A DNA stretch of 64,000 nt from Myxocyprinus asiaticus (GCF_019703515.2 NC_059374.1:16747095-16811094), one strand, 5' to 3'; positions 1 to 12,655 are shown, counted from the first letter of the stretch. A program made the numbers and translations. Notes: a model not told the origin generated them from the letters alone.

Positions 1-449
1 GATTATGTTTAATAAGCCGACAACGCGTGCGGTCATGTAAATGCAATAAACCGCGTTCCTTTATCGGCATAAAGGTCATAAATTACTTATGATAACCCAG
101 TCTACATGGGTAGATTTTTGCCCATTATGCCGATTTTGCATGCCATGTAAACACCTTACCCAGTGTTCTTACCGGCTCATCCAATGTTAGCAGTTGTTGT
201 GCGCATGCCTCTTCGCGGTTTGACGTCAAAAGTAGAGAATAACACGATTATTTCAAATGTCATCTAAACACGGATTTATTGCCTTGTCATATTTTGTAAA
301 TAAGCGGATTTTAGAGAGTAATCAGCGTATTGGTGTGCATGTAAACAGGCTCATTGGCTTACTTAATGAGTATTGTTTTTTGGTCTCATCATTGTCGACA
401 GCTGTCATGATTGTTAATGATTTATTTTAATATATAATAATGATAATAA

Positions 450-452
<3 letters not shown>
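1..452. other. Unassigned, probably repeat-derived
   Basis: No convincing coding frame. The stretch repeats short 'catgtaaac' phrases (near 35, 145 and 340), as the ends of old fish DNA transposons often do, but I could not find paired terminal repeats or a target duplication. Confidence 0.3.

Positions 453-523
<71 letters not shown>
453..523. repeat. (TA)n microsatellite
   Basis: About 35 uninterrupted TA dinucleotides. The Ile-Tyr run readable on the minus strand here is simply this repeat. Confidence 0.97.
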
Positions 524-1564
524 CTTGTTGACATTGTATTTCGTGTTTTATGTCTGCCTGATGAAGGCTGTGTGACCAAAACGCTGCTAATAAATTTCTG
601 AACGTGTTTTGCAAGCTATGGTAGTGTGCGGGATTATTTATTTTATTTTTATTTTTATTTTTTCTTCTTGATAATATATTTTTTCTTATGCACCTACCTA
701 TAACTTTTCAGGTGTATGAGGGGTTTTGATTTAGCATTTATGTTACATAAAATAACAAGCCGACCTGAAAACCTCTGCATTTCAAATGAGCGCAAACTTG
801 TCGTAATGATGTAGAAATATGAATATAATATGTTTTTTCTTTTCTTTTTCTTTTTTTATTACACTAGAATAGTCAAGTCATATATCAAATTAAAGCTCTT
901 GTTCTCAGAAATGTGACTATATGATTCAAATAACTGTCCACTCCAATCACTGCTTCTGTAAGCCCTGAGAAGCCACAAACTCTACATCTGCTCTTACCTT
1001 AGGCTATTTATTTATTTATTTATTTATTTATTTTTCAAAATTAAACATTTATTTTTTCTCATCTGTGAGGTTTCTTGGGTAAATAATCCAATGTTATATC
1101 TAAGATGTCCAAAACAATATATGTCCAGCAGAAAAAGCAGAAAAATAAATGATCTGCAAAATATGTTTTTGACTATTAGTAATGTACAATTTGAATGATG
1201 AAATGTTATACATTATCACAAAACTGAGGATCTTAGCTTTCCAACAACACTTACATTAAGCTTCTGGTCTACTCAGAGACCAAAATATTCAACAAAACAT
1301 TAGCGAAAGTGTGTGGGATCACAAAATAGACTGAATGCCTATGGACAAGCTCATGTGGGAGTGCTCAGTTGTGTTATGCCACCTGCATTTCAGATCTGTG
1401 TATTGTTATGGAAGGTAATAGAGAGTATGTCTACTGTACTGTATTTGTTTTATTCCTTTCATTTATATATAGCTATAAAAATAAATAGATAATATAACGA
1501 GTATTGAAATTTTATTATATAAGATATAGATCATAAAAGGAGTATTGAGTTTGAAATTTCAGAC
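524..1564. other. AT-rich non-coding DNA
   Basis: No gene or element recognised. It holds T-rich tracts near 640-670 and 835-860 and a (TTTA)n run at about 1006-1034. Confidence 0.5.
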
Positions 1565-1880
1565 ATTGTGTGTGTGTGGGCGGGTTAGGGTGGTTTACGA
1601 GAAAAAAAATTTAGGTTACAAACTGGTAATTACAAGGGTATTATGCTATAAATGTGGTTTATGAGGACATTTCTAGTGTCCCCATAATTCAAATCGCTTA
1701 AAAAACATACTAAATAATGTTTTTTCGAAAATTAAAAAATGCATAAAGTGTTTTGTGAGGGTAAGGATTAGGGGTAGGGTTAGGGTTAGGGGATATAATC
1801 TATAGTTCGTACAGTATAAAAATCATTATGTCTATGGAGAGTCCTCATAAGGATAGCCACACCAACGTGTGTGTGTGGGT
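1565..1880. repeat. Dispersed repeat embedded in a (TG)-rich tract
   Basis: A GT-rich start (1567) and a GT-rich end (about 1868-1884) enclose phrases such as 'gaggacatttctagtgtccc' and 'agggttaggg'. From memory this GT-bounded unit is common in teleost genomes. It has no coding capacity. The class is not resolved. Confidence 0.5.
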
Positions 1881-1924
1881 GTGTCGAATGCATCGTCACC
1901 TAATGTAAACAGAAGGCTGTGTGT

Positions 1925-2450
1925 GCAGGATGATCAAAATTATGTGTTGACTGTGAGTATACAAGTTTCTAAACTGTTATCGTGGTGCTTCTGTGATAGT
2001 TTGGCTGTCTGTTTCAGAAAACAAACGTATCATATGCTTGAAAACACTTTTTGAGTTGCTGTTTGTGTGAATGACAACCACATGTCCATCTAATAAGGAG
2101 ACAGCTGCATGCATGGGATAATCACGCTGTGTTGACTGGGAGTAAACTGATATCGTGGTACTTTGGTGACCAAATGGTTGTGTGTTACATAAAATAAACT
2201 TATCAGATGCTTGAAAAGACTGTTTGAGTAGTTGTTTGTGACGAATGACAATCGTATAACTACTAATGTAAACAAACATGGCCACACGCTTCAGATGATC
2301 GCATTTGATATGTTGACTGTGCATATATGAGCTATAAACTTTTTATCTTGGTACTTTGGTGACCATTTGGATATATGAGGATAAAATAAACTTATCATGT
2401 GCTTGAAAAGACTGTATGATTCAATATTTGTGTGATATGAATGACTTTGG
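1925..2450. repeat. Three imperfect tandem units of about 183 bp
   Basis: The phrase 'tgttgactg' recurs at 1945, 2130 and 2311, a spacing of 185 and 181. Each is followed at the same offset by a 'ggtacttt/ggtgctt' block, then 'aaacttatca', then 'tgcttgaaaa'. The units have diverged considerably. No open frame runs across them. Confidence 0.7.
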
Positions 2451-2526
2451 TGCATCTCTGTGTCGGCGTGAAAGCTGATTTGAATCTGGAAGCTTGTAAC
2501 CTAATTGGCAGTTGCATAAACAAATA

Positions 2527-3774
2527 CACTATATTGCCAAAAGTATTCGCTCACCCATCCAAATAATTGAATTCAGGTGTTCCAATCACTTCCATGGCCA
2601 CAGGTGTATAAAATGAAGCACCTAGGCATGCAGACTGCTTCTACAAACATTTGTGAAAGAATGGGCCGCTCTCAGGAGCTTAGTGAATTCCAGCGTGGTA
2701 CTGTGACAGGATGCCACCTGTGCAACAAGTCCAGTCGTGAAATTTCCTCGCTACTAAATATTCCACAGTCAACTGTCAGTGGTATTATAACAAAGTGGAA
2801 GTGATTGGGAATGACAGCAACTCAGCCACGAAGTGGTAGGCTACGTAAAATGACAGAGCGGGGTCAGCGGATGCTGAGGCGCATAGTGCGCAGAGGTCAC
2901 CAACTTTCTGCAGAGTCAATCGCTACAGACCTCCAAAGTTCATGTGGCCTTCAGATTAGCTCAAGAACAGTGCGTAGAGAGCTTCATGGAATGGGTTTCC
3001 ATGGCCGAGCAGCTGCATCCAAGCCATACATCACCAAGTGCAATGCAAAGCGTCGGATGCAGTGGTGTAAAGCACGCCGCCACTGGACACTAGAGCAGTG
3101 GAGACGCGTTCTCTGGAGTGACGAATCACGCTTCTCCATCTGGCAATCTGATGGACGAGTCTGGGTTTGGCGGTTGCCAGGAGAACGGTACTTGTCTGAC
3201 TGCATTGTGCCAACTGTGAAGTTTGGTGGAGGAGGGATTATGGTGTGGGGTTGTTTTTCAGGAGCTGGGCTTGGCCCCTTAGTTCCAGTGAAAGGAACTC
3301 TGAATGCTTCAGCATACCAAGAGATTTTGGACAATTCCATGCTCCCAACTTTGTGGGAACAGTTTGGGGATGGCCCGTTCCTGTTCCAACATGACTGCAC
3401 ACCAATGCACAAAGCAAGGTCCATAAAGACATGGATGAGCGAGTTTGGTGTGGAAGAACTTGACTGGCCTGCACAGAGTCCTGACCTCAACCCGATAGAG
3501 CACCTTTGGGATGAATTTGAGCGAAGACTGTGAGCCAGGCCTTCTCGTCCAACATCAGTGTCTGACCTCACAAATGCGCTTCTGGAAGAATGGTCAAAAA
3601 TTCCCATAAACACACTCCTAAACCTTGTGGAAAGCCTTCCCAGAATAGTTGAAGCTGTTATAGTTGCAAAGGGTGGGCTGACGTCATATTAAACCCTATG
3701 GATTAAGAATGGGATGTCACTTAAGTTCATATGCGTCTAAAGGCAGGTGAGCAAATACTTTTGGCAATATAGTG
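2527..3774 (+). mobile_element. Tc1/mariner-type transposon, full length, inactive
   Basis: The ends are exact inverted repeats beginning CACTATATTGCCAAAAGTAT and are flanked on both sides by the TA target duplication (2525-2526 and 3775-3776). The length of 1,248 bp is typical of fish Tc1 elements. One transposase frame fills the interior and is broken by two stops. Both ends survive, so the copy could in principle be moved by a related transposase. Confidence 0.95.
2661..3692 (+). pseudogene. Tc1-type DDE transposase, two in-frame stops
   Basis: The enzyme would cut and paste the surrounding element at TA sites. The start chosen is the ATG of MGRSQELSEFQRG, although the frame is open upstream to 2577. 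Residues about 1-100 form two helix-turn-helix DNA-binding domains. The catalytic domain shows WSDESRF (first Asp), QHDCTPMH (second Asp) and [11 protein letters not shown] (Glu), the usual DD34E spacing. The frame is interrupted by TGA at 2802-2804, where related copies have Arg, and by TGA at 3531-3533, again in an Arg context. Both look like CpG decay of CGA. After the second stop the C-terminal ~52 residues remain readable, ending in VAKGGLTSY. There are no frameshifts, so the copy is fairly young. Confidence 0.92.
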
Positions 3775-3776
3775 TA

Positions 3777-4082
3777 TGTGTGATGCTACTCTGCAGGAGC
3801 CAGTTATGGTACGTATGAAAGGGTTAACTATCACCAATATGCAGAATGAGATGATTTTGTCTGCATGCACTTTTCATATGTAGTTCAAAGCAGAGCTGAT
3901 GCAGAGTAGAGCCACTATGCTAAGTTTTTTCCTCCTTCTCGCATCCTTTTTCACATAGTACTTTATATTTCTTTATTATACTTATATAATGTGTTTTTAG
4001 TACATTCCTGTTGTTTCATGTAGGCAAAAATGTACAAGCACACGTTATAGACTATGCATTTCAGAGCACCTAAGGTCACTTA
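3777..4082. other. Non-coding spacer
   Basis: No feature recognised between the Tc1 element and the LINE. Confidence 0.5.
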
Positions 4083-6776
4083 GCACTGCCTCACCACAGC
4101 ACCTCTCCATCACTGTTGGACTGTGGAACTGCCAGTCAGCTGTCAACAAAGCTGACTTAATTCCGGCCTTTTCCAGTCAGTCAAAACTCAATGTTTTGGC
4201 TCTGACTGAGACATGGATCTGTACAAACAACACTGCAACTCCCTCAGCTCTCTCTACTGACTTCATTTTCACCCACACCCCTCGTCTAACTGGGTGGGGT
4301 GGGGGAACTGGTTTGCTCATTTCCAACTCATAGAAATTCACTCCACTCTCATCTTTCTGCAATAACACAATTTTTGAATATCATGCCATTACTGCAACTA
4401 ATCCTGCAAAAATTAACTTTTTGGTCATCTATCGTCCCACAGGTCAACTAGGCAAATTTACTGAAGAGCTATATGTATTGCTGTCCTCATTCCCTGAGGA
4501 TGTCACTCCACTGGTGGTCCTTAGGGACTTTAACATCCACCTGGACAAACCTCAAGCAGATGACTTTCTAGCTCTTCTGACATCACTTGACCTTACAAGA
4601 TTGGGCATCCCTGCAACTCACAGAGCAGGGAAACAGGTAGATCTCATCCTTACACGTAATCGTATCACCAATAATCCCCTTGTTACTCCTCTACATATAT
4701 CTGGCCATTTCTTCATCTAGTCTCTTCCATAGTCTCTGCATCCCTTCCCTCCACTAACCATTTATCTTCACTTGATTTAAATGAAGCTACAAATGCTCTT
4801 TGCTCAACATTAAATTCTTGTCTTCATAGTGTCTGCCCTCTTCTTTGTGGTCTTCTTACTTCTCTGACTGCTGATGACTTTGCTACATTTTTTACTGACA
4901 AAATAGCAAGCATCAGCAGCCAGTTCTCTACACCTAACACCCATAGCCACTCTCGTCCAACATCTCATCCTCTGTTCTCTTCTTTCTCCCCTCTCTCTGA
5001 GACTGAAGTCTATAAAGTGCTAATTTCTAACCGTCCTACCACCTGTCCACTTTACCCTATCCCCTCCCATCTTATGCAAGCTGCCCCTCCATCGATTTTA
5101 CCCACACACACACACATTATCAGCACATAACTCACAACTGGAACCTTGCCCAAAACATTAAAGCAGGCTCAAGGAACCCCACTTTAAAAAATAAAAAAAA
5201 TCAACACATAACCCAACAGTAGTTGACATCTACAGACCAGTTTCTCTCCTACCCTTACTGTCTAAAACTATTGAGAGGGTCATAGTCAACCAGTTGTCTA
5301 CTTTTCTCTCACAGTACAAACTATTCGACAGACATCAGTCTGGCTTAAAAAATTGACACTCAACAGAGACTGCCCTCTTTTCAGTAGCTGAAACCCTGTG
5401 ACTGGCGAGCGCTAACTCCAAATAATCCATCCTCATCCTTCTTGAATTGTCTGCTGCTTTCGACACAGTGAACCACAAGATTATCCTGTCCACCCTCTCT
5501 GACCTGGGCATCACAGGACCAGTGCTTGGAATAGTTGAGTCATACCTCATTGGCAGATCTTTTAAGGTCTCCTGGAGAGGAGAGGTGTCCAAGTCACACC
5601 AGCTGACCACTGGTGTTCCTCATTCAGTGCATGTACCCCTCCTCTTCTCGATATCACAACATCACTCAGACTGATCATTAAGGCGCATGACTTTTCCTAC
5701 CACTGCTCTGCAGATGACATGCAGCCATACCTTTCATTCCAGCCTGATGACCCTGCTGTCTCAGCTCGTATCTCTGCCTGCCTCTCGGAAATTTTGGACT
5801 GGATGAAGGAACGCCACCTTCAGCTCAACCTTGCCAAGACAGAACTCCTCGTGATCCCAACCAAACCATCTGTTGACCACAACCTCACTTTTCATCTTGG
5901 TTCAACTACACTAACACCAACCAGAACAGTCTGGAACCTGGGAGTGGTGGGAGATGACCAGCTTAATTTTACTGCCCACATCTCATCAACTGCCCAGTTT
6001 TGCAGATTCATGCTACACAAAATCAGGAAAATCAGACCTTCTATGTCTGAATATGCTTTACAGCTCCTGGTCCAAGCTCTGGTCATTTCAAGATGTGACT
6101 ACTGTAATGCTTTGTTGGTTGGCCTCCAAGCTTACACAATTAAGCCATTGCTGATGATCCATAATGCAGCAGTGCATCTGGTCTTCAATCAGCAAAAAAG
6201 GGCTCATGTCACACCACTCTTGATTTCAATTCACTGGCTACATGTAGCTGCCCATAACAAATTCAAGGCTTTGACTCTGGCCTTCAGCACAGCCAATGGA
6301 ACCACACAATCTTACTTCAATTAACTTCTCCAGGTCTGTACTCCAACTCGCACTCTGTGGTCTATAAACGAGTGGCGCCTGGTGGTCCCATCACAAAGAG
6401 GCTCAAAGTCTATTTCACGATCGTTCACTTTCTATGTTCCACTATGGTGGAATGAGCTTCTAACCATCACACGATCTGCTGATACCATCTCAACATTCAA
6501 GAACCAGCTGAAAACACATCTGTTCTGTGAGCACTTAGCCAATCTACACTAATTGCACATCCTATTGAACTTAACTTAGACTTACTGTACACACACACAC
6601 AAAAAAAACTCTGTCTCTTTCTTCTGCGCTAGTGCCTATACTACTCCAGCTGCCTTGAGAGCTTGGCAGTACAACACTGTAGATGTTGTTGAACTTTGTT
6701 TGTCAAATTACTTGCTATGTTCCTCATTTGTAAGTCACTTTGGATAAAAGCGTCTGCTAAATGTATGGTAAATGTG
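4083..6776 (+). mobile_element. L2/CR1-type LINE, degenerate copy
   Basis: The element reads as endonuclease, reverse transcriptase and C-terminal region, and ends at about 6720-6770 in the conserved 'gtaagtcactttggataaaa' tail of fish L2-type LINEs. The same family lies on the minus strand at 60871-64000, where the reading frame is much better kept. This copy lacks the 5' part, has lost the linker between endonuclease and reverse transcriptase (around 4720-4850), and has many frameshifts. No target duplication was recognised. Confidence 0.85.
4108..6550 (+). pseudogene. LINE ORF2 (endonuclease-reverse transcriptase) remnant
   Basis: In the living family this protein nicks target DNA and primes reverse transcription there. 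Visible pieces are the apurinic-type endonuclease (about 4108-4717, with GLWNCQSAVNKAD, LALTETW and VVLRDFNIHLDKPQ), the start of the reverse transcriptase (about 4850-5100, TADDFATFFTDKIAS), the SAAFDTVNHKIILSTL block at 5447, and the active-site region at 5690-5720. There the usual YADD reads SADD, so the catalytic motif is mutated. A long readable piece at 5719-6324 covers the thumb and C-terminal domain (RCDYCNALLVGL). Stops and shifts in every section make it non-functional. Confidence 0.85.
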
Positions 6777-7395
6777 ATGTCCTGATGTGAATAATGAACA
6801 TGGCGTCACGATTGCTGTAACAAAACAGATAGCCACAGTCTACCGGCATTTTAATATTGTGGAGGATGAGAGTTTGAGATTTAATGTCTATTACAATGAA
6901 TATGCAACCTATGTGGGGACTAGTTCTTTCAATTAGTCAAACTCCCACTTAGACTTATGGAAACATTTAATGTTACTTGGTGCTATTTTAGTGCATTTCT
7001 ATCTTTATAGTGTGGAAGACTTTGTTTGGAAAATGTTATAGCATATTGTTACATATTGTTTTGTTTTCTTTCCTATGAAGGAAATAAATGCATTTTGACA
7101 GGGAAAATATATTTAGAATCAAATTTCAGCACTTTCAAAATCTGTGATTATTCCTAATTAACAATGAAATTTAATCGAATGACAGTACTAAAATAAACAC
7201 ATAGTATTACCAGTGTTTAGTTTTGTTTTACATGTTAACATGTTAGTTACAAAAAAGTGTTAGCTAAAATAAATACTGACAAGTTTGGCACCTGTTAGTT
7301 CATCTAGACAATCTGGCCCCTGCAAGAATTGAAGAGCCCTGACCTAGTCCTTGCTAGGATCTAGTGGAATGAACTAACACTTTTTGCAGGGAAAT
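6777..7395. other. Non-coding spacer
   Basis: AT-rich, no recognisable element or reading frame. Confidence 0.5.
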
Positions 7396-8069
7396 TGTCA
7401 TGCTTTGGATGGAAGGAGAGACAAAGACGGGAGTTGGTGTGAACCCAAATGCAGAGGTGTAATGGTATGCAAACAAAATACAAAACAAAGTAAAAGACTA
7501 GGGACAATAGTAGCAAAACACAGAAGAAAACAGCTGCTCAAGTGCAGGGGAGAAGGCAATTCAGTCAGAGATGAGGCTTCAGGCGCTGGCTCTGGGACAG
7601 CAGAGGCTTCAGGTGCTGGCTCTGGGATGGCAGAGGCTTCAGGCGTTGGCTCTGGCTCTGGGACAGCAGGTGTGGGCGTTGGCTTGTGGACTGTGGCAGG
7701 TGTGGGGGAAATGACAGGAAACTCAGGCAGGTGGCCATGACAAGGAACTCCGGCGTGGTGGCCATAATGGGGAACTCAGGCATGGTGGCCATGATGGGGA
7801 ACTCAAGCATGGAGGCTACTGTGGGAGAATTGGCATCCTCATCCGCCACTCCTAGAGTGAAGTCTGATCTGCTTAGCAAAAGCACAAAATCAGTGAGCTG
7901 GGCCAGAGTCCATTTGATTTGGCCATGAGGCATAAGGGATTTGACAGGCTCATTTAGTCCACAGCGAAAAAGGTCCTTAAGAGCTACATCATTAAAATTC
8001 ACCCCATTTGCTAACTCAACCACATACTCATCCAGGGAACAATTCCCCTGGTCCAAATAAAAAAGGCAC
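7396..8069 (-). mobile_element. Fragment of a gag-only LTR retrotransposon
   Basis: Bases 7396 to about 7575 match the first ~180 bases of the solo LTR at 30505-30823 almost base for base, starting TGTCATGCTTTGGATGGAAG. The match then breaks off directly into a gag-like minus-strand frame. The rest of the LTR and the other end of the element are missing, so this is an internally deleted, one-ended copy. It is a relative of the complete element at 17849-20062. Confidence 0.7.
7565..8056 (-). pseudogene. Gag-like protein with repeat-rich tail (fragment)
   Basis: The N-terminal ~75 residues carry QGNCSLDEYVVELANGVNF and VALKDLFRCGLNEPV, which align with QGNQSLENYVEDFCALACRV and VALKDIFQVGLSEP of the 18855-19661 protein. 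This places it in a capsid-like gag family of LTR elements. The second half is low complexity, with ~11-residue repeats around PEFPIMATMPEF and SQSQ-LKPL units. No protease, reverse transcriptase or integrase follows. The start is uncertain because the element is truncated here. Confidence 0.65.
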
Positions 8070-8399
8070 TCTCAGTGGCGGATCCTAGCATAGGTGATTT
8101 AGGCAGCTGCCCAGGATGGCAACGCTCTCTGGGGTGGCATGACCAGGTACCTGCACGGCCACAGCTGCCCCTGCGCAGAGCTCTCAAGATCGTGATGGGA
8201 GAAAGGTGCGCCAAGTTATTCCTAACAGGCTACTCAGCCTTAAAGGCTCTATATGGTTATTTACATTCTGAACAAACAAGATAACCATGATCAACAGTAT
8301 AGGTACACCATGACAGGATAGCCTCTGTGTCTCACTGTACACACGTACAATGAAAATGTCTCACTGTACACACGTCACTGTACACATCACTGGACTTCC
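8070..8399. other. hAT-like end fragment and spacer
   Basis: Starts with 'cagtggcggatcctag', which resembles one end of a hAT-type transposon. Diverged inverted similarity is seen near 56285-56330. Short direct repeats of 'cactgtacac' lie at 8334-8390. No gene is seen. Confidence 0.35.
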
Positions 8400-8939
8400 T
8401 GTTCCTGTTCCTGACTGCACGCTGCACGAGTGTTTGTAGCCTGCTTAGCATTGCTTATTCTTATTCTCATACATTTGTCTTTTTATCCTTTGTCATTTTA
8501 CCGTGTGTTTAAGGTTTTTCTGCTTTTCTACTGTTTCATCTGTGTGTATTTTACCTGTTGCTGCTGGCGTCTAGCTCGAGTCTGTGTTTGTAGCCTGCTA
8601 GCTTTTTTAGCATCGCTTATCTATCTGTTTTCAGCCTTTAATCCTTAACATCTGCCATTTTTCAGCACGCATCGGGTTTCCCCCGCAATATTCTCTTATC
8701 GCGATTCAACTGCGATTCCATGTGATCCGCTTTCTATTTTTATTGCGATTACACTGTGTGCATTTTACAGCGCGCACCAGTTTTTTTCTCCTCTGTGTTA
8801 AACGGATTATTGCATCCATCTCATAGCACCGCTTATCAAGAACAACCATAACAACTAACAATTGTGTGAGGGATTCACATCGATCTCAAACCCTCACCAC
8901 TCAGGAACAACCAACAACAACAAACAACTGCAGTAAGTC

Positions 8940-9802
8940 ATGGCATCTGCTCATGTTATTTCTTCCTGCATTGCATGTCACATGTTTACAATAGCCTCTT
9001 CCGTCAGCAGTGAGGGATTCACATGTGATAAATGTAAGGAATTAGTCAGGCTGACAGAGAAGGTTCATGAGTTAGAGGCCTGCATCCGAACGCTAGTGGA
9101 GGTCAGTGAGAAAGAGAAGCCGGTAGATACTGTTTTGGATGTGGGCAGTACAGAGAGCAACACACACACTTTGGTTCCGGCTGTAGAGCCCCCGCAGCAG
9201 GGCGTTTGGGTGACGTCTCGGTAGCATACTCGCTCAGCAAAGCAACACCACTCTCTCGTTTCCAATTGATTCTCCCCACTCAGTGATGCACCCACTGAGA
9301 ATCATGTTGAAAGAGCCCTTGTTATTGGTGATTCTATTGTAAGGAACATGGAAATAGAGACTCCAGCCACTATTGTTAAATGCATTTCGGGTGCCGGAGC
9401 GTCTGACATCAAATAAAATTTACAAGTGCTGGCTAATGCTAAATGTAGATTTTCTAAAATTGTTATTCACGTCCGCACTAATGATATCCAGCTTCGCCAG
9501 TCGGAAATCACTAGAGATAATGTTAAAGAGGTGTGTCAATTTGCAAAAACAATGTCAGACACTGTAATATGCTCTGGCCACCTCCCTGCTCGTCATGGTG
9601 ATGAGGTTTATAGTAGATTAGTTACACTAATGTCTGGATGTCTGAGTGGTGTCTGGAGAATAAAATAGGATTTATAGATAGTTGGAAGAGTTTTTGGGGT
9701 AGACCTGACCTGCTAAAGAGAGACGGACTCCATCCCTCCAGGGAAGGTGCTGCTCTCCTCTCTAGTAATTTTGCTCATAGTCTTAATAATGATAGTATTT
9801 GA
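8940..9802 (+). pseudogene. LINE ORF1: zinc finger, coiled coil and SGNH esterase-like domain
   Basis: The readable start has Cys pairs CIAC and CDKC, a PHD-like zinc-binding pattern. It is followed by a short coiled coil (LTEKVHELEACIRTL). After a frameshift (about 9225-9300) come the blocks of a GDSL/SGNH hydrolase: VIGDSIVRN near 9325, IVIHVRTND near 9460 and RDGLHPSREG near 9722, ending LNNDSI before a stop at 9800-9802. In L2/CR1 LINEs this ORF1 binds nucleic acid and carries esterase activity. The esterase blocks are still recognisable, but frame changes between them rule out a functional protein. Confidence 0.8.
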
Positions 9803-9934
9803 CTAACTGGGGCCCAGATCAGGAAGCAGACAAACTGGCTAATCCAAACGTCTGCTAGCTGCCTTGAGACATCACACAGGTCACATAAACTACAACACAT
9901 AGAGACTGTATCACTTAGATATCATATAGAGACT

Positions 9935-12655
9935 GTGTCTGTTCCCCGAACTGCCAAACACAAAACCCTCATTAAATCATTTAGAAAAAAAATTATTAAG
10001 GTCAAACTTGAACAAAACATACAAATTAAAGATAAACACCATATAAAGATAGGGCTACTAAACATTAGATCTCTTTCTACCAAAGCACTAATTATAAATG
10101 AAATTATTACAGATCATTGTTTGGATATGCTTTGTTTTACTGAAACCTGGCTTAAACCGGATGAATATATTAGTTTAAATGAATCTTCTCCCCCAGGTTA
10201 TTGTATAAACATGAGCCTCGTCTGAAGGGTCGAGGAGGAGGTGTTGCTACAATTTACAGTGAAGTTTTTGGTGTTACTCAGAGGACAGGATATAAATGTA
10301 AGTCTTTTGAACTAATAATGCTTAATGTGACACCATCAGATATAGATATAAATATATCGTCTTTTACCCTTGCTACAGTATATAGATCACCCGGGCCTTA
10401 TTCTGATTTCCTTGGTGAATTTGCAAATTTTTTATCAGATCTTGTAGTCACTGGAGATAAAGCTTTACTTGTTGGTGACTTCAACAGTCACATAGATAAT
10501 GAAAATGACGTGCTATCGTTCAGGTAGAACTATTCTTTCAAATAGTTTATGTCTTAATTATTAGCTTCACTAATAATCTTCCAGATCTATCTCATACACT
10601 CAGTAAACCCCAAAGCCTAGAAGAACTTGATGAAATAACAGAAAATATAAATACAGTCATCTCTAGCACTCTTGATAGTGTCGACCCCTTCGATTAAAGA
10701 AAATTTAAGAAAAAAGCCCTGCACCATGGTACAATGATCACACTCATGCTCTCAAGAGAGCTGCTTGAAAAATGGAGCGCAAGTGGAGGAGTACAAAATT
10801 AGATGTATTTCGCGGTGCATGGAAGGATAGTGTCTGTAGCTACAGACAGGCACTAAAAGCTCCCAGGTCAGCATATTTTAGCAAACTCAAAGAAAATAAC
10901 CACAACAATTCTAGGTGTTTATTCAGTACTGTGGCTAAATTGGTTAGGAATAAAGCATCGACTGAAACAGATAGTCACAGCACAATAGTAATGACTTCAT
11001 TAATTTATTTACTGGTGAAATTGAAATAATCAGAAATAAAATTGGAATTATGCAATCATCTGTCACAGTACCTCAGAAAACAGTCTCATAATTTTCCTCA
11101 CGTGCAACTTCAATCCTTCGCTGTCATAGGTCATGAAGAGCTAATAAAACTTATAGAAACATCAAAAGCCACAACATATTTGTTAGATACAATACCAACC
11201 AAGCTCTTAAAAGAAGTATTCCCAGTAATCTCAGAACCTCTTCTTAATATTATTAACTCCTCGCTATCCTTAGGACATGTCCCAAAAAACTGTAAAATTG
11301 CAGTTATCAAACCACTTATTAGGAAGCTTGATCCTGGAGAACTGGCTAATTATAGACTGATTTCAAATCTCCCGTTAATGTCGAAAATACTAGAAAAGGT
11401 AGTGTCCTCCCAAATATGTTCATTTCTACAGAGAAATAGTATATATGAACAATTTCAGTCAGGATTTAGGCCTCATCACAGTAAAGAGACTGCACTTATC
11501 AGAGTTACAAACAACTTGCTCTTATCATCTGATCGCAGCTGCATTTCACTTCTAGTGCTTTTAGATCTTAGTGCTGCATTCGACACAATAGATCACAACA
11601 TTCTCTTGAATAGGCTGGAGAATTATGTTGGCATTTGTGGAGTTGCATTAGCATGGTTTAGGTCCTATTTAGCAGACCGCTACCACTTTGTCTATGTAAA
11701 TTGGGAATTGTCAAACCAAACAAAAGTAAAGTATGGAGTGCCACAGGTATCAGTTTTAGGGCCTTTGCTTTTCTCCTTGTATATGCTTCCCTTGGGAGAT
11801 ATTATCAGGAATCTTGGAATAAGTTTCCACTGTTATGCCGACGATACCCAACTTTATATTTCTTCAAAACCTGATGAAATTTCACAATTCTCCAAATTAC
11901 CAGAGTGTATCAAAGAAATAAAAGATTGGATGGCCAGAAATTTCCTTCTGCTCAATTCCGACAAAACAGAGGTACTAATTATTGAACCAAAACCACTAAA
12001 AATAAGTTGCTAAAATATCATTTGACTCTCAATGGATGTACTGTTACATCATCATCAACAGTGAAGAACTTAGGTGTTTTATTTGATACCAATCTGTCCT
12101 TTGAAAATCAAATTACAAATGTTTGTAGAACAGCATTCTTCCACCTAAGAAATATTGCTAAATTATGACACATGCTCTCTGTTGCTGATGCCGAAAAACT
12201 AATTCATGCATTCATGACCTCAATTAGATTATTGCAATGCATTACTTGGAGGATGTCCAGCAAGATCAATAAATAAACTTCAGTTGGTTCAAAATGCAGC
12301 AGCCAGAGTGCTGACTAGAACCAAGAAATATGATCATATTAGCCCCATTTTATCATTGTTACATTGGCTACCTGTTAAATTTCGTATTAATTTTAAAATT
12401 CTGTTAACTAAGTACAAAACTTTGAATGGTCTAGCTCCACAGTATTTAAGTGACCTTCTACCACATTGTATTCCATCACGTTCATTACGATCGCAAAATT
12501 CTGGCATGTTAATAGTTCCTAGAATATCAAAATCCACAAAAGGAGGTAGATCCTTTTCAGATTTGGCTCCTAAACTATGGAATAGTCTCCCTAACACTGT
12601 TGAGTGTAATGACACACTCACTCAGACACACTCACTCAGTTTAAGTCTAGACTAA
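9935..12655 (+). pseudogene. LINE ORF2: endonuclease and reverse transcriptase, broken
   Basis: The endonuclease N-terminus at 9935-10225 (KIGLLNIRSLSTKA, LCFTETWLK) continues in another frame at 10201-10527 (GRGGGVATIY, LLVGDFNSHID). A damaged linker lies at 10530-11030. A long intact reverse-transcriptase frame of 323 residues at 11042-12013 has [51 protein letters not shown] and the catalytic [11 protein letters not shown]. The C-terminal domain reappears at 12284-12655 (LNGLAPQYLSDLL, SDLAPKLWNSLP). The RT core is therefore better preserved than the flanks, but the protein as a whole cannot be made. Confidence 0.9.

Noticed and set aside
2984..3613. 209-residue minus-strand frame
   Set aside because: Antisense of the Tc1 transposase, whose DDE motifs are on the plus strand.
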